A stretch of DNA of 24,357 nt from Caryophanales bacterium UBA6259 (GTDB taxonomy: Bacteria; Bacillota; Bacilli; Tepidibacillales; Tepidibacillaceae). Shown here piece by piece: positions 5,258 through 14,290 of this stretch. The stretch is taken from the NCBI GenBank assembly GCA_002441135.1, contig DJVJ01000003.1, forward strand, positions 1 through 24,357, in the 5' to 3' direction. The notes beneath the pieces are model-generated. The model was not told the DNA's origin. It searched no databases and saw nothing but the letters and a program-made list of their open reading frames with translations. Position numbers and translations under genes: made by a program. Numbering within the stretch: the first letter of the stretch is position 1; each line of letters begins with the position of its first letter.

Positions 5258-6070
5258 CTAGTGCTGACATGTCTTACAATAAAAAGTCTTCTTCGAGGAA
5301 ATAATCTCTTTTATAATCGGGCTACCACAGCGTGTACAGGGTTCTCCCTCTCGATCATAGACTTTACATTGGGGATCAAATCCACCAGTAAGCTGGTCTC
5401 CAACATATAAAGGCGATTCCATATATCCACCTTCGCGAGTTGCTTCCTTTAAAACGTTTTGGATGGAGCTATATAATATTTTAATTTGATTGTTACCTAA
5501 TTCCGCACCTTTTTTCATCGGTAATATCGCTGCATCAAAGCAAATTTCGTCCGAATAGCAATTGCCAATCCCGGCGATAAAACCTTGATCGACAAGACTT
5601 GTTTTCAGTATCCCTCTTTTATTTTCAATCATTTTTTGGAAGATGGCTAAAGAAAAGCCATCCTGCTCTAAAGGTTCTGGGCCAAGGTCTTTTAACCTTT
5701 CCTCAATTTCTCCTTTAGAAAACAAATGAAGATAACCTAAACGTAAGCCGATGAAATATAAATTTTCAACTCCAAAGGATAGCTTTACTTGAATAGTCCG
5801 ATTTGGTTTTTCATCCTCGGTTCCATAAAACATCCATCCCCCAAGCATTAAATGAAGGAGTAGAATTTGATCATTATCTAAGTAAAACAGTAAATGCTTT
5901 GCCCGGCGACCAATCTTGACGATTTTCTTTCCTTCAACCACTTGTTTAAATTGATCAATAGGCACGTTGATTGATTTCTCCCGATTAACTTCTACCTCAA
6001 TTATCTTTTTCCCTACCACTTTTTCCGTTAATAAGATTTTGTAGTTTTCCATCTCTGGGAGCTCTGGCAT
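5258..6070 (-). CDS. Fpg/Nei-family DNA glycosylase with atypical lesion-recognition residues
   Basis: A 270-residue protein, the usual Fpg (MutM) length. The N-terminus MPELPE supplies the catalytic Pro2 and Glu3, and Lys58 in RRAKHLL matches the conserved lysine. A C-terminal zinc finger has Cys245, Cys248, Cys265 and Cys268, ending TFYCKTCQH. These support N-glycosylase/AP-lyase chemistry on damaged bases. However, the three residues that fill the gap left by the flipped base in Fpg (Met, Arg and Phe) are replaced. HLMLGG has Leu76 where Met is expected, and GLRLGYL has Leu109 and Leu111 where the DPRRFG motif has Arg and Phe. So it is probably a variant Fpg/Nei subfamily rather than the main 8-oxoguanine enzyme. 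The ATG start has GGAGG ten bases upstream. It lies 23 bases downstream of the AI-2E family gene. Confidence 0.88.
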   Translation of the reverse strand: MPELPEMENYKILLTEKVVGKKIIEVEVNREKSINVPIDQFKQVVEGKKIVKIGRRAKHLLFYLDNDQILLLHLMLGGWMFYGTEDEKPNRTIQVKLSFGVENLYFIGLRLGYLHLFSKGEIEERLKDLGPEPLEQDGFSLAIFQKMIENKRGILKTSLVDQGFIAGIGNCYSDEICFDAAILPMKKGAELGNNQIKILYSSIQNVLKEATREGGYMESPLYVGDQLTGGFDPQCKVYDREGEPCTRCGSPIIKEIISSKKTFYCKTCQH

Positions 6071-6093
6071 GACTTAACTTCCTCCATTATAAA

Positions 6094-7185
6094 TTATTGC
6101 TCTTCATATTCATCCTTTGGCATATGAATCCATTGCTTAATATATCCATGATCATATAATGCCTTGATCAAAATCATTAATACTGGTGCTAGGATTACTC
6201 CAGCAACTCCAAATAGCGATAAAGATATTACCATGAAAGCTAGCATCGTAAAGGCGGATACACCTAAAGATTCTCCCATGATTTTTGGTTCTGCTATTTG
6301 TCTAAAAAGAATAACAATCCCTAATAATACCGTTAGCCAAATCGCTGTCGTTGTTTTACCAACAATAAATAGATAAATAATCCAGGGCACAAACACCGTG
6401 GATACCCCGAGTACTGGCAAAACATCAAAAAAAGCAGAAAGTAGTGATATAGCAAAGGCATTTTGGATTCTTAATATGACTAGTCCTATAAAAATAATAA
6501 TAAAAGTAAAAGTGATTAATTTTGCTTGCGCTTTAACATACTGAAGAATTCCAGTAATAACATTTTCCTTAAGAAAATGATATGCCTTTTTAAATGTTTT
6601 TGGCGTCTTTTCATTAGCAAGCTTTTTCCAATCCTTAATCTCTATACTTAAAAAATAGGCCAAGACTAAACCAATAATAAAATTAAAGATTAATGTAGGA
6701 ACGGACGTAAGAAAAACAAAAAGCATTTGGAAAAAGCTGGACAAGTATTGAGAACCTTTATTTGCTATTTGAATCGAGTATTCCTGTACTCTCTCTAGTA
6801 AGTCTGGAGGAAGGGCTGCAATTTGTCCTTGAAAATATTCAATTTTCTTAAGAATAACCACCTGAAAAATACTAAAGTAACGAGGAATATTGATTGCTAA
6901 GTGATTAATTTGTGCTGTAAAAATAATTCCTAATGTAATTGCTATTCCAAGAGCAACAAGAATAAACAATAGCATTGAAATGGTTGTAGAAGTTGATTTC
7001 TTCAAACCACTACGATGTAAAAAATTAGCAAAGGGTTCAATTAGTAAATAAATGATAAAGCCGATAAAAATAGGTTTCGTAATTTGATAAATAGAACTAA
7101 AGACATACATGATTAAATAAACCGTTAGAATAATTAAGCCAATATCAAAGGCTGTTCTCCCATACTTTTTATAAAAGGATAGCAT
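6094..7185 (-). CDS. AI-2E family (PerM/YtvI-like) membrane protein
   Basis: A polytopic protein of about 363 residues. Two adjacent ATG codons are possible (7188 and 7185); the second lies at the better distance from AGAGGTG. Hydrophobic segments near residues 12-50, 70-95, 155-185, 215-290 and 300-340 give the seven- to eight-helix plan of the AI-2E/UPF0118 exporter family. The conserved C-terminal region includes SAFFDVLPVLGVSTVFVPW, the loop EPKIMGESLGVSAF and GVAGVILAPVLMILIKAL. Members include autoinducer-2 exporter TqsA, sodium/proton antiporters and the sporulation protein YtvI. Sequence alone does not choose among them, although the length is close to YtvI. It precedes the Fpg-like gene by 23 bases, with no terminator between them, so the two are probably cotranscribed. 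Confidence 0.85.
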   Translation of the reverse strand: MLSFYKKYGRTAFDIGLIILTVYLIMYVFSSIYQITKPIFIGFIIYLLIEPFANFLHRSGLKKSTSTTISMLLFILVALGIAITLGIIFTAQINHLAINIPRYFSIFQVVILKKIEYFQGQIAALPPDLLERVQEYSIQIANKGSQYLSSFFQMLFVFLTSVPTLIFNFIIGLVLAYFLSIEIKDWKKLANEKTPKTFKKAYHFLKENVITGILQYVKAQAKLITFTFIIIFIGLVILRIQNAFAISLLSAFFDVLPVLGVSTVFVPWIIYLFIVGKTTTAIWLTVLLGIVILFRQIAEPKIMGESLGVSAFTMLAFMVISLSLFGVAGVILAPVLMILIKALYDHGYIKQWIHMPKDEYEEQ

Positions 7186-7212
7186 CATTTCACCTCTATT
7201 AATTTTGTTATA

Positions 7213-7233
7213 ACATCATAAATTACATCATAA
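7213..7233. repeat. 9-bp direct repeat upstream of the AI-2E gene
   Basis: ACATCATAA occurs twice (7213-7221, 7225-7233), separated by three bases, about 25-45 bases upstream of the AI-2E family gene. It could be a regulator half-site pair or chance in AT-rich DNA. No strong terminator was seen between the GH13 gene stop and this point; only a TTATTGC/GCAATAA stem without a T-run. Confidence 0.25.
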
Positions 7234-7300
7234 TTCTTCTATTCTCTATTAATTCTATTATTGCCACAAAACTCCTGCAATAAGCTACCCTTAATCATTT

Positions 7301-9280
7301 TCATTGATTTAATATTACCTTTCCTTCTAATGGCCCAAGTGATACTTTTAATTGATGATCGATTGTTTGATAAATCTGCTGAGTATCTAGTGCATTAAAC
7401 CAAACATGATCATCTTGATTGATAAATCTATCTATGTTAATATTCAACGAAATCGTTTGTTCCATGGAGCGGTTTAGTAATACGATCGCGATTTGTTTAT
7501 CAATTCCCTCTAAAAATCGAAAATACCCATAAACATCTTCGTCCTGATAAATGGATAGCCATTCCCCATGTTTAAACACCTGATTTCCATCTCTAATCGC
7601 AATGATTTTCTTATACCAGCTTAATATCTCTTCATTTTCCTTTCCCCAAGGATATGTTGCTCGATTTTCCGGGTCACTTCCCCCTTCCAAACCAGCTTCA
7701 TCCCCATAATAGATTAATGGAACTCCAGGAAAAGTCATTTGCCAAATTACCGCAAGCTTCAATCGCTCAATCGCAATTTTCTTCCTTCTAGATGCCGGCC
7801 AATCCGCAGAAATATCCTCCTGTAGTACCGTTAAAATTCTAGGAACATCATGACTCCCTATCAGATTCGTCATCTGAAAAAAATAGGCTTTCGGGTAGTT
7901 TTCAAATAAAGTCATTAATGCCAAGTGTGTCTCTTCTGCCGTTTTATTCTGTTGAATAAAATCCAATAAAATATTTCGAAACGGATAATTGGTTACACTA
8001 TCAAGCTTATTTCCTAATAGATATCCTCTTCTTTTTTCATAGCTAATCTTATTAGAGGCATCCTCCCAAACCTCCCCGATAACAATAGAAGACGGGTCTA
8101 GCTCTTGCATCTTTCGACGAAATGTTTGGATAAATGGATCTGGAAGCTCATCAGCAACATCTAATCTCCAGCCTTTGATCCCTAAATGATGCCAGTGCTT
8201 AAGTACACTATTTTCTCCTTCAATAATAAATTGTAGATAACTAGGATCAAGCTCATTGACATTAGGAAGTGTTTCAATACCCCACCATGATTCATATTCG
8301 TTTGGAAACTGTTTAAACCGGTACCAAGCGTAATAAGGAGAATCTTTTGATTGATAAGCCCCTAGGGAAGGGTATTTTCCATCCTTATTAAAATAAATAC
8401 TATCACTGCCTGTATGGCTAAAAACGCCATCAATAATAATAGAAATACCCAATTCTTGTGCCTTGTCACATAAATCAGCAAATAATTGATTATCACCAAA
8501 CATCGAATCTACATTCATATAATCTGCTGTATCGTATTTATGATTACTTACTGCTTCAAAAATTGGATTAAGATAGATTATGCTGATTCCTAGTTCCTTT
8601 AAATACCCTAGTTTCTTTTTTATTCCCAGTAAATTGCCCCCAAAGAAGTCCCATCGTACGACTTGGCCTACCTGATTTCTGATATACATTGGGGAATCGT
8701 CCCAGTGGCTATAAATAAAGCTATTTCGCTTTGGATGATGGATTAAACCGTCTTTATTTCCATTATAAAAACGATCCACAAAAATTTGATAGATGATTCC
8801 CTCTCGAAACCATTTTTGATACGAGGAGACTAACTCATGATTATAAACCGTAATTTGATAAGGAAAAGGGGTATCCATTAAAGTACCCCTACCCCCTAAT
8901 CCATTTTTATTTTTCCCATAATAAAACACTTTACCTTGATCAACGACTTTAAAGTAATACCAAACCCAACCAATTTGATTGGGCATCGTTATCTCTGCTT
9001 TATATACATATTCGCTAGAATTTATGGTACTGTTTGATAGCTCCAACTCCAACTCCATCTCTATCTCTATCTCTTTCTCTTTCTCTATCTCTTTCTCTAT
9101 CTCTTCTATATCATTCTGTTCTAGACCTGCGCTAACATGAAGTTCTCTATTAGTTACTAAGTAAATATGATCGATACGTTTTTCTCCCGTTATTACTTTT
9201 AAAGTAACTTTCGTATTTATAGGTACTGCTCCAAAGGGGCTTCGAAAATAATCCAAATGTGAATCATGTATGATATTCAT
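7301..9280 (-). CDS. GH13 alpha-glycosidase (neopullulanase / maltogenic amylase-type)
   Basis: A 659-residue protein with an N-terminal beta-sandwich (about 1-150, CBM34-like) and a (beta/alpha)8 GH13 catalytic domain. The conserved regions are DGVFSHTG, GWRLDVADE (nucleophile Asp374), IGEVWEDA (acid/base Glu403) and NLIGSHDVPR (Asp478, transition-state stabiliser). MEMs of this layout cleave alpha-1,4 and often alpha-1,6 links in cyclodextrins, pullulan and maltodextrins; no signal peptide is present, so it acts inside the cell. It is the last gene of the glycogen operon, 30 bases after glgP, and probably trims limit dextrins left by phosphorylase. It is odd in carrying residues 58-81 as an almost strict alternation of Glu with Ile/Lys/Leu, encoded by a hexanucleotide-type repeat. 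The ATG has GGGAGGGG five bases upstream. Confidence 0.93.
   Translation of the reverse strand: MNIIHDSHLDYFRSPFGAVPINTKVTLKVITGEKRIDHIYLVTNRELHVSAGLEQNDIEEIEKEIEKEKEIEIEMELELELSNSTINSSEYVYKAEITMPNQIGWVWYYFKVVDQGKVFYYGKNKNGLGGRGTLMDTPFPYQITVYNHELVSSYQKWFREGIIYQIFVDRFYNGNKDGLIHHPKRNSFIYSHWDDSPMYIRNQVGQVVRWDFFGGNLLGIKKKLGYLKELGISIIYLNPIFEAVSNHKYDTADYMNVDSMFGDNQLFADLCDKAQELGISIIIDGVFSHTGSDSIYFNKDGKYPSLGAYQSKDSPYYAWYRFKQFPNEYESWWGIETLPNVNELDPSYLQFIIEGENSVLKHWHHLGIKGWRLDVADELPDPFIQTFRRKMQELDPSSIVIGEVWEDASNKISYEKRRGYLLGNKLDSVTNYPFRNILLDFIQQNKTAEETHLALMTLFENYPKAYFFQMTNLIGSHDVPRILTVLQEDISADWPASRRKKIAIERLKLAVIWQMTFPGVPLIYYGDEAGLEGGSDPENRATYPWGKENEEILSWYKKIIAIRDGNQVFKHGEWLSIYQDEDVYGYFRFLEGIDKQIAIVLLNRSMEQTISLNINIDRFINQDDHVWFNALDTQQIYQTIDHQLKVSLGPLEGKVILNQ
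9038..9109. repeat. CTCTAT/CTCTTT-type hexanucleotide repeat inside the GH13 gene
   Basis: About 70 bases of imperfect CTCTAT, CTCTTT and CTCCAA units lie within the N-terminal domain of the GH13 gene and are translated as alternating Glu-x dipeptides (residues 58-81). Whole-unit gain or loss keeps the reading frame. Confidence 0.85.
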
Positions 9281-9310
9281 CCTTACCCCTCCCTCAATAA
9301 ATTAATTAAA

Positions 9311-11737
9311 TTAAGTAATTACCACAGGATGTATTTGCCATGTACCAGTAGCATATTCCCAAATGGTACGGTCACTAGAAAATCGTCCTGAATGAGCAAT
9401 GTTAATAATGCACTTATATAGCCAATCTTCACTATTACGGTAGGCCATATCAATCTTCTGCTGTGCATCCACATATGCTTTAAAATCCTTTAGAACAAAA
9501 AACTCATCTCGATCTAGTAGGCTATAATAAATTGTTTTAAAATCCACATCTTCTTTAACAAAGAAACCATTCACTAATTGATCTAAAAGCTTTTTTATCT
9601 TAGAGTCTCTGTTATATAAATCACGTGCATGATATCCTCCGTTTTGATAAAAATCAAGGACCTCTTGTGTTTTTAAACCAAATGTAAAAATATTATCCTC
9701 TCCAACCTCTTCTTTTATTTCAATATTAGCCCCATCTTCCGTTCCAATAGTAATTGCGCCATTCATCATAAATTTCATATTGCCAGTTCCAGAGGCTTCT
9801 TTACTTGCAGTGGAGATTTGCTCACTAATATCTGCTGCAGGGATGATTTTTTCTGCCAAGGAGACCCCATAATTTTCTATAAAAATTACCTTTATCTTAT
9901 CTCTTATCCACTTATCTTGATTTACCACATCGGCTACCGTATTGATCAGTTTAATTACATTTTTAGCTAAATGATAGCCTGGAGCAGCTTTCCCTCCAAA
10001 AATAAAGGTTCTTGGAACAATATCTAGTTCTGGGTTTTCTCTTAACCGCTGATATAAATCCATTATATGAAATACATTGAGTAATTGTCGTTTATAGGCA
10101 TGCATCCGTTTAATTTGCACATCAAAAATTGAATCTGGATCAATAACGACCCCTTGCTTATCCTTAATATATTGAGCAAATTTTTCCTTGTTATTTCGCC
10201 TTTGATTTGCTACCTTTTCTTGAAAGCTAGAATCCTTAGTAAAATAATGCAAATAAATTAATTCATTCGGATGATCTATCCATCCTGTGCCAATTGCTTC
10301 TGATATTATATTAGCTAGCTTTGGGTTAGCCATCAATAGCCATCTTCGATGATTAATTCCATTGGTTCTATTATTAAATTTATAAGGAGTGTGCAAGTAA
10401 AAATTGTTCATTACCTGTTTTTTTAGAAGATCAGAATGAAGCTTGGATACCCCATTAATACTATAGCTGCCCACAATGGCTAGATGGGCCATTTTCACAT
10501 AACCATCTGCAATGATCGCCATTTCATGGATTTTGTTCCACTCCCCGGGATATCGGTTCCATAAATCCTTACAAAATCGTTCATTGATTTCTTCAATAAT
10601 CATATAAATTCTTGGTAATAATGGCTTTATAATATCGGTTGGCCATTTTTCTAAAGCTTCTTGTAGTGTCGTGTGATTGGTATAGGAAATGGTGTTCGTT
10701 GTTATATGCCATGCTTCATCCCATTCAAAGCCTTCTATATCCATTAAAATTCTCATAAGCTCAGGAATGGCTAAAACAGGATGGGTATCATTGATATGAA
10801 TTGCTACTTTGTTTGGGAGCTCTGATAAGGGGTGTTTTTTATTTTTTAAACGTCGAATAATACTTTGAATTCCTGCAGACACCAGAAAATATTGCTGCTT
10901 TAATCGCAAAATCTTCCCTTCAATATATGTATCATCAGGATAAAGGAACTCAGAAATGGCCTCCGTATTTTTTTTATATTCAATAATTTTGTGATAATCC
11001 TTGTTGTTAATAAGATGGAAATCAAAATCATTAATCGCTGATTCCGCGCTCCACAAACGAAGATTATTGATATTCTTATTTTTGTAGCCAACGATTGGAA
11101 TATCGTAAGGTACTGCTAAAACAGGCTCAAAGCCTTCATGGTGGACAATGAATTTTCCATTTAAATCTTCTAAATATACGTTTCCTCCAAACCGTACTTC
11201 TACCGCTCGGTCAAATTTCCGAACCTCCCAAGGATTTCCTTCCCTAAGCCAATAATCAGGTAGTTCTACCTGATGACCATTTACAATTTTTTGTTCAAAT
11301 AAACCATATTTATAACGAATTCCACAACCATGGCCTGGAAGATGCAGGGCTGCTAAGGAATCTAAAAAATCGGCAGCCAATCGCCCTAATCCACCATTCC
11401 CTAACCCTGCATCTGGTTCCCGTTCGAATAGGTCATTAAGATCGACTCCTAATTCCCTAAGTCCTTGTTCCACTGTTTCTTTAATTCCAAGACTAAGTAA
11501 GTTATGATGGAGCATTTTGCCTACTAAAAATTCCATACTAAAATAGTAGACCTGCTTGTCACATTTTTCTTTGTACATCCTATTGGTGGCTATCCAGTTC
11601 TTTGACAAATATTCTCTTACTATATGACCTAAAGTAATGTATTGATCAATTTTTGTTGCTTCTTCAATGGTTTTGCCATGCATACTCGCTAGCTTTTCTA
11701 AAAAAATTTCTTTAAATGTCTCTTTTACTAATAACAT
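9311..11737 (-). CDS. glgP: glycogen/maltodextrin phosphorylase (GT35)
   Basis: An 808-residue protein, full length for bacterial glycogen phosphorylase. It releases glucose-1-phosphate from alpha-1,4-glucan ends using pyridoxal phosphate. The PLP-binding lysine is Lys655 in EASGTGNMKFMMNG, the family signature. Other conserved blocks are LGNGGLGRLAADFLDSLA near 112-128, HINDTHPVLAIPEL near 314-327, FDVQIKRMHAYKRQLLN near 538-554 and TEDGANIEI near 667. The ATG start has AAGGAGAGG five bases upstream; that ribosome site overlaps the glgA stop region. It is the fifth gene of the glg operon, twelve bases after glgA. The N-terminus lacks the phosphorylation site and regulatory extensions of eukaryotic enzymes, as expected for a bacterial protein. 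Confidence 0.97.
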   Translation of the reverse strand: MLLVKETFKEIFLEKLASMHGKTIEEATKIDQYITLGHIVREYLSKNWIATNRMYKEKCDKQVYYFSMEFLVGKMLHHNLLSLGIKETVEQGLRELGVDLNDLFEREPDAGLGNGGLGRLAADFLDSLAALHLPGHGCGIRYKYGLFEQKIVNGHQVELPDYWLREGNPWEVRKFDRAVEVRFGGNVYLEDLNGKFIVHHEGFEPVLAVPYDIPIVGYKNKNINNLRLWSAESAINDFDFHLINNKDYHKIIEYKKNTEAISEFLYPDDTYIEGKILRLKQQYFLVSAGIQSIIRRLKNKKHPLSELPNKVAIHINDTHPVLAIPELMRILMDIEGFEWDEAWHITTNTISYTNHTTLQEALEKWPTDIIKPLLPRIYMIIEEINERFCKDLWNRYPGEWNKIHEMAIIADGYVKMAHLAIVGSYSINGVSKLHSDLLKKQVMNNFYLHTPYKFNNRTNGINHRRWLLMANPKLANIISEAIGTGWIDHPNELIYLHYFTKDSSFQEKVANQRRNNKEKFAQYIKDKQGVVIDPDSIFDVQIKRMHAYKRQLLNVFHIMDLYQRLRENPELDIVPRTFIFGGKAAPGYHLAKNVIKLINTVADVVNQDKWIRDKIKVIFIENYGVSLAEKIIPAADISEQISTASKEASGTGNMKFMMNGAITIGTEDGANIEIKEEVGEDNIFTFGLKTQEVLDFYQNGGYHARDLYNRDSKIKKLLDQLVNGFFVKEDVDFKTIYYSLLDRDEFFVLKDFKAYVDAQQKIDMAYRNSEDWLYKCIINIAHSGRFSSDRTIWEYATGTWQIHPVVIT

Positions 11738-11749
11738 TCAAGCCTCTCC

Positions 11750-13195
11750 TTAAGTTTGAAGCAAGCGTTGGTATAAAGTAATATATTCCTCTGCAGAGTT
11801 TTCCCAGCCTACATTTATTTGACTATTTGTTTGTATTATCGCTCTCCAAACATCTTTTTTATGATAAAAATCAATCGCTCTTCTAATCGTATTAAGCATA
11901 TCATGAGCATTATAATTGCAAAAACTAAACCCATTCCCTTCTCCGTTATATTCATTAAAGGATTTTACCGTATCATAAAGCCCACCAGTTTCGCGTACAA
12001 TAGGGATGGTCAGATATCTCATTGCAATTAACTGACTTATACCACATGGCTCATAATTTGATGGCATTAATAAAAGGTCAGCCCCAGCGTAAATTTGTCT
12101 AGAAAGCTTCTCGTCAAAACGCAATTGCAGCGAAAAACGTTCTGGATAACGAGCTGCCACATCAGCTAAGATTCGTTCGTACTTTTCATCCCCTGTACCT
12201 AAAATAATCAATTGCACCTGCTCCTGTAATATTTCTTCTAATACGTGGATGATTAAGTCGATTCCTTTTTGCTCAACCAATCTTGAAACAACGGCAATAA
12301 TCGGAATATCTTTATTTATCGGTAGGTTAAGTTGCTGTTGTAAATCTCGTTTATTTTCTTCTTTCTTTTCTAGGGTAGAAATTGAATAATTGCTACTAAT
12401 ATATGGGTCAGTACTTGGATCATAGCTATTGGTATCAATTCCATTCACTATTCCAATTAGTTCATTTCCTCGTTTTCGTAATATCGGGTCTAGCCCCTCA
12501 CCATAGTAGGGATATTGAATCTCTGTTGCATAGGTTTTACTTACAGTGGTTAGTAGATTACTATAATGAATTCCCGCCTTAAGGAAATTCACCTTACCGT
12601 AGTATTCCATTCCCTCTTTTGTAAAATATTGATGATCCAAATCTAATAGATCATCAAAAACCTCTTTAGAAAATATCCCTTGGTATTTTAAATTATGAAT
12701 AGTAAACACTGTTTTAATAGAAGAATAGTAGTCATTAAGTGACTTATATTGAGCTTCTAGCAATAAAGGGATCATACCTGTTTGCCAATCATGAAGGTGA
12801 AGAATATCTGGCTGAAACTCCATCAACGGTAACAATTCTAATACTGCTTTACTAAAAAAAGTAAAGCGTTCAGCTTCATCAAAATCATCTAAATACCCAT
12901 AAATTCTATCTCTCTTAAAATAATATTCGTTATCGATAAAATAAAAGGGAATACCCTCAAATTTGAGGGTTAATAATCCACAGTATTGATTTCTCCATCC
13001 CATAGTAACACTATCGCTTCCTTTGAAGACCATCTCCTTTTTGATTTTCTCAGGGATTACTCCATAATTAGGAATAACCACTCTAACATCCATCCCCTTT
13101 TTATGAAGCTCTTTTGGTAAGGAACCAACGACATCTGCTAATCCACCTGTCTTGATAAAAGGTACTGCTTCAGATGCTACAAACAAAATTTTCAT
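11750..13195 (-). CDS. glgA: glycogen synthase, ADP-glucose type (GT5)
   Basis: A 481-residue GT-B fold glycosyltransferase that moves glucose from ADP-glucose to the non-reducing end of glycogen. The N-terminal domain begins MKILFVASEAVPFIKTGGLA, with Lys15 of the KTGGLAD ADP-glucose-binding loop, and has HLHDWQTG near residue 134. The C-terminal domain has VSRLVEQKGIDL near 305, a linker Rossmann fold with ILGTGDEKYE, and the catalytic block MPSNYEPCGISQLIAMRY followed by RETGGLYDTV. The length is usual for bacterial GlgA (about 480). Its ATG overlaps the glgD stop by four bases (ATGA), a translational coupling arrangement typical of subunits or enzymes made in balanced amounts. It is the fourth gene in the glycogen operon. 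Confidence 0.97.
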   Translation of the reverse strand: MKILFVASEAVPFIKTGGLADVVGSLPKELHKKGMDVRVVIPNYGVIPEKIKKEMVFKGSDSVTMGWRNQYCGLLTLKFEGIPFYFIDNEYYFKRDRIYGYLDDFDEAERFTFFSKAVLELLPLMEFQPDILHLHDWQTGMIPLLLEAQYKSLNDYYSSIKTVFTIHNLKYQGIFSKEVFDDLLDLDHQYFTKEGMEYYGKVNFLKAGIHYSNLLTTVSKTYATEIQYPYYGEGLDPILRKRGNELIGIVNGIDTNSYDPSTDPYISSNYSISTLEKKEENKRDLQQQLNLPINKDIPIIAVVSRLVEQKGIDLIIHVLEEILQEQVQLIILGTGDEKYERILADVAARYPERFSLQLRFDEKLSRQIYAGADLLLMPSNYEPCGISQLIAMRYLTIPIVRETGGLYDTVKSFNEYNGEGNGFSFCNYNAHDMLNTIRRAIDFYHKKDVWRAIIQTNSQINVGWENSAEEYITLYQRLLQT

Positions 13196-14232
13196 TGAAT
13201 AATTGCTCCCTTTTCTATCACAATAGGCTGATCAGTTTTTGTGATTAATATTTGGTTAGGAGAAATGACAACTTCCTTATCAAGAATTACGTTTTCTAAA
13301 ACCGCATTTTCACCAATTTCGCATTTTTGCAGAATGATAGAATTCTTGATAGAAGCTCCTTGATGTACTTTGACTCCACGGAAAATTATGCTTCCTTCCA
13401 CTTTTCCTTCTATGATACACCCGTTAGCGATTAAGGAATTCATCACTTCACTAGTACTGGTATATCGGACTGGTGCATCATCTTTTTCTTTGGAACAAAT
13501 CTTTCCTGGTTTAGATATTAATTTCTGAAAATAATCAGGGTCTAATAGCTGCATGTTTGCCTGATAATAGTCTTTAATGGATGAAACATGGATAACTTCA
13601 TTTGGATAAAAATAAGGAATCACCTTGTATTGATCCATAAACTTATAAATTACATCACTTAAACTATGGATTTCTTTTTCGAAGGCATTCTCTTTAATAA
13701 ATTGAAGGAATAGAGATTTTTTGATAAAAAACATCTCATTTTTACTCGCTTGTTGATTTAGTGATGAGTTTTTTTCTTCTGGATAAAGAATAGTAATATC
13801 AGCATCGTTTTTAGTGTGGACTTGAAAGGCCACTCGATAATCGATATTGGTGATGAGTGTTCCATTGATAACTAGAAGCTGATCTTGTTTTGCCTTTTGA
13901 AAAAACTCAAGGTGTTGGAATAAATTTTGAAGATCAGTCTGAACAATATCGCTATCCCATGTACTAAATGAAGGAAGCAGAAATAATCCTCCATTTTTCC
14001 GATTCAAATCCCATTCCTTTCCATTTCCAAGATGATCCATTAAGGAACGATATTTTTGATTCATTAAGATGGCAACATTTTTAACATTTGAATTCATTAA
14101 ATTGGATAAAGTGAAATCAATCAATCGATATCTTCCACCAAACGGCACTGAAGCTAATGGTCTATTCAAAGTCAGCTTTTCGAGCTGTTCATTTTCATTA
14201 AATAAATTAATTACACCCAGTACATTTTTCAA
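13192..14232 (-). CDS. glgD: glucose-1-phosphate adenylyltransferase regulatory subunit GlgD
   Basis: About 346 residues from a TTG start (protein beginning MKNVLGVINLFNE), the usual GlgD N-terminus, with GGGG eight bases upstream. A frame extending to an ATG at 14265 exists but has no ribosome site. The protein has a nucleotidyltransferase fold with VPFGGRYRLIDFTLSNLMNS and the paired GKEWDLNRKNGG loop. A C-terminal left-handed beta helix has hexapeptide repeats such as GSIIFRGVKVHQGASIKNSI. The N-terminus lacks the GG-x-G-x-R-L phosphate-binding loop present in GlgC, as expected for the non-catalytic partner that activates GlgC in bacilli. It is followed by glgA with a four-base overlap and preceded by glgC with a gap of about 58 bases, or 25 to the upstream ATG. 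Confidence 0.93.
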   Translation of the reverse strand: MKNVLGVINLFNENEQLEKLTLNRPLASVPFGGRYRLIDFTLSNLMNSNVKNVAILMNQKYRSLMDHLGNGKEWDLNRKNGGLFLLPSFSTWDSDIVQTDLQNLFQHLEFFQKAKQDQLLVINGTLITNIDYRVAFQVHTKNDADITILYPEEKNSSLNQQASKNEMFFIKKSLFLQFIKENAFEKEIHSLSDVIYKFMDQYKVIPYFYPNEVIHVSSIKDYYQANMQLLDPDYFQKLISKPGKICSKEKDDAPVRYTSTSEVMNSLIANGCIIEGKVEGSIIFRGVKVHQGASIKNSIILQKCEIGENAVLENVILDKEVVISPNQILITKTDQPIVIEKGAIIQ

Positions 14233-14290
14233 CGTTTCAACCCCTGCCCTTATTAAACATTTCATTTATAAAAATACACAGAAATATGAA

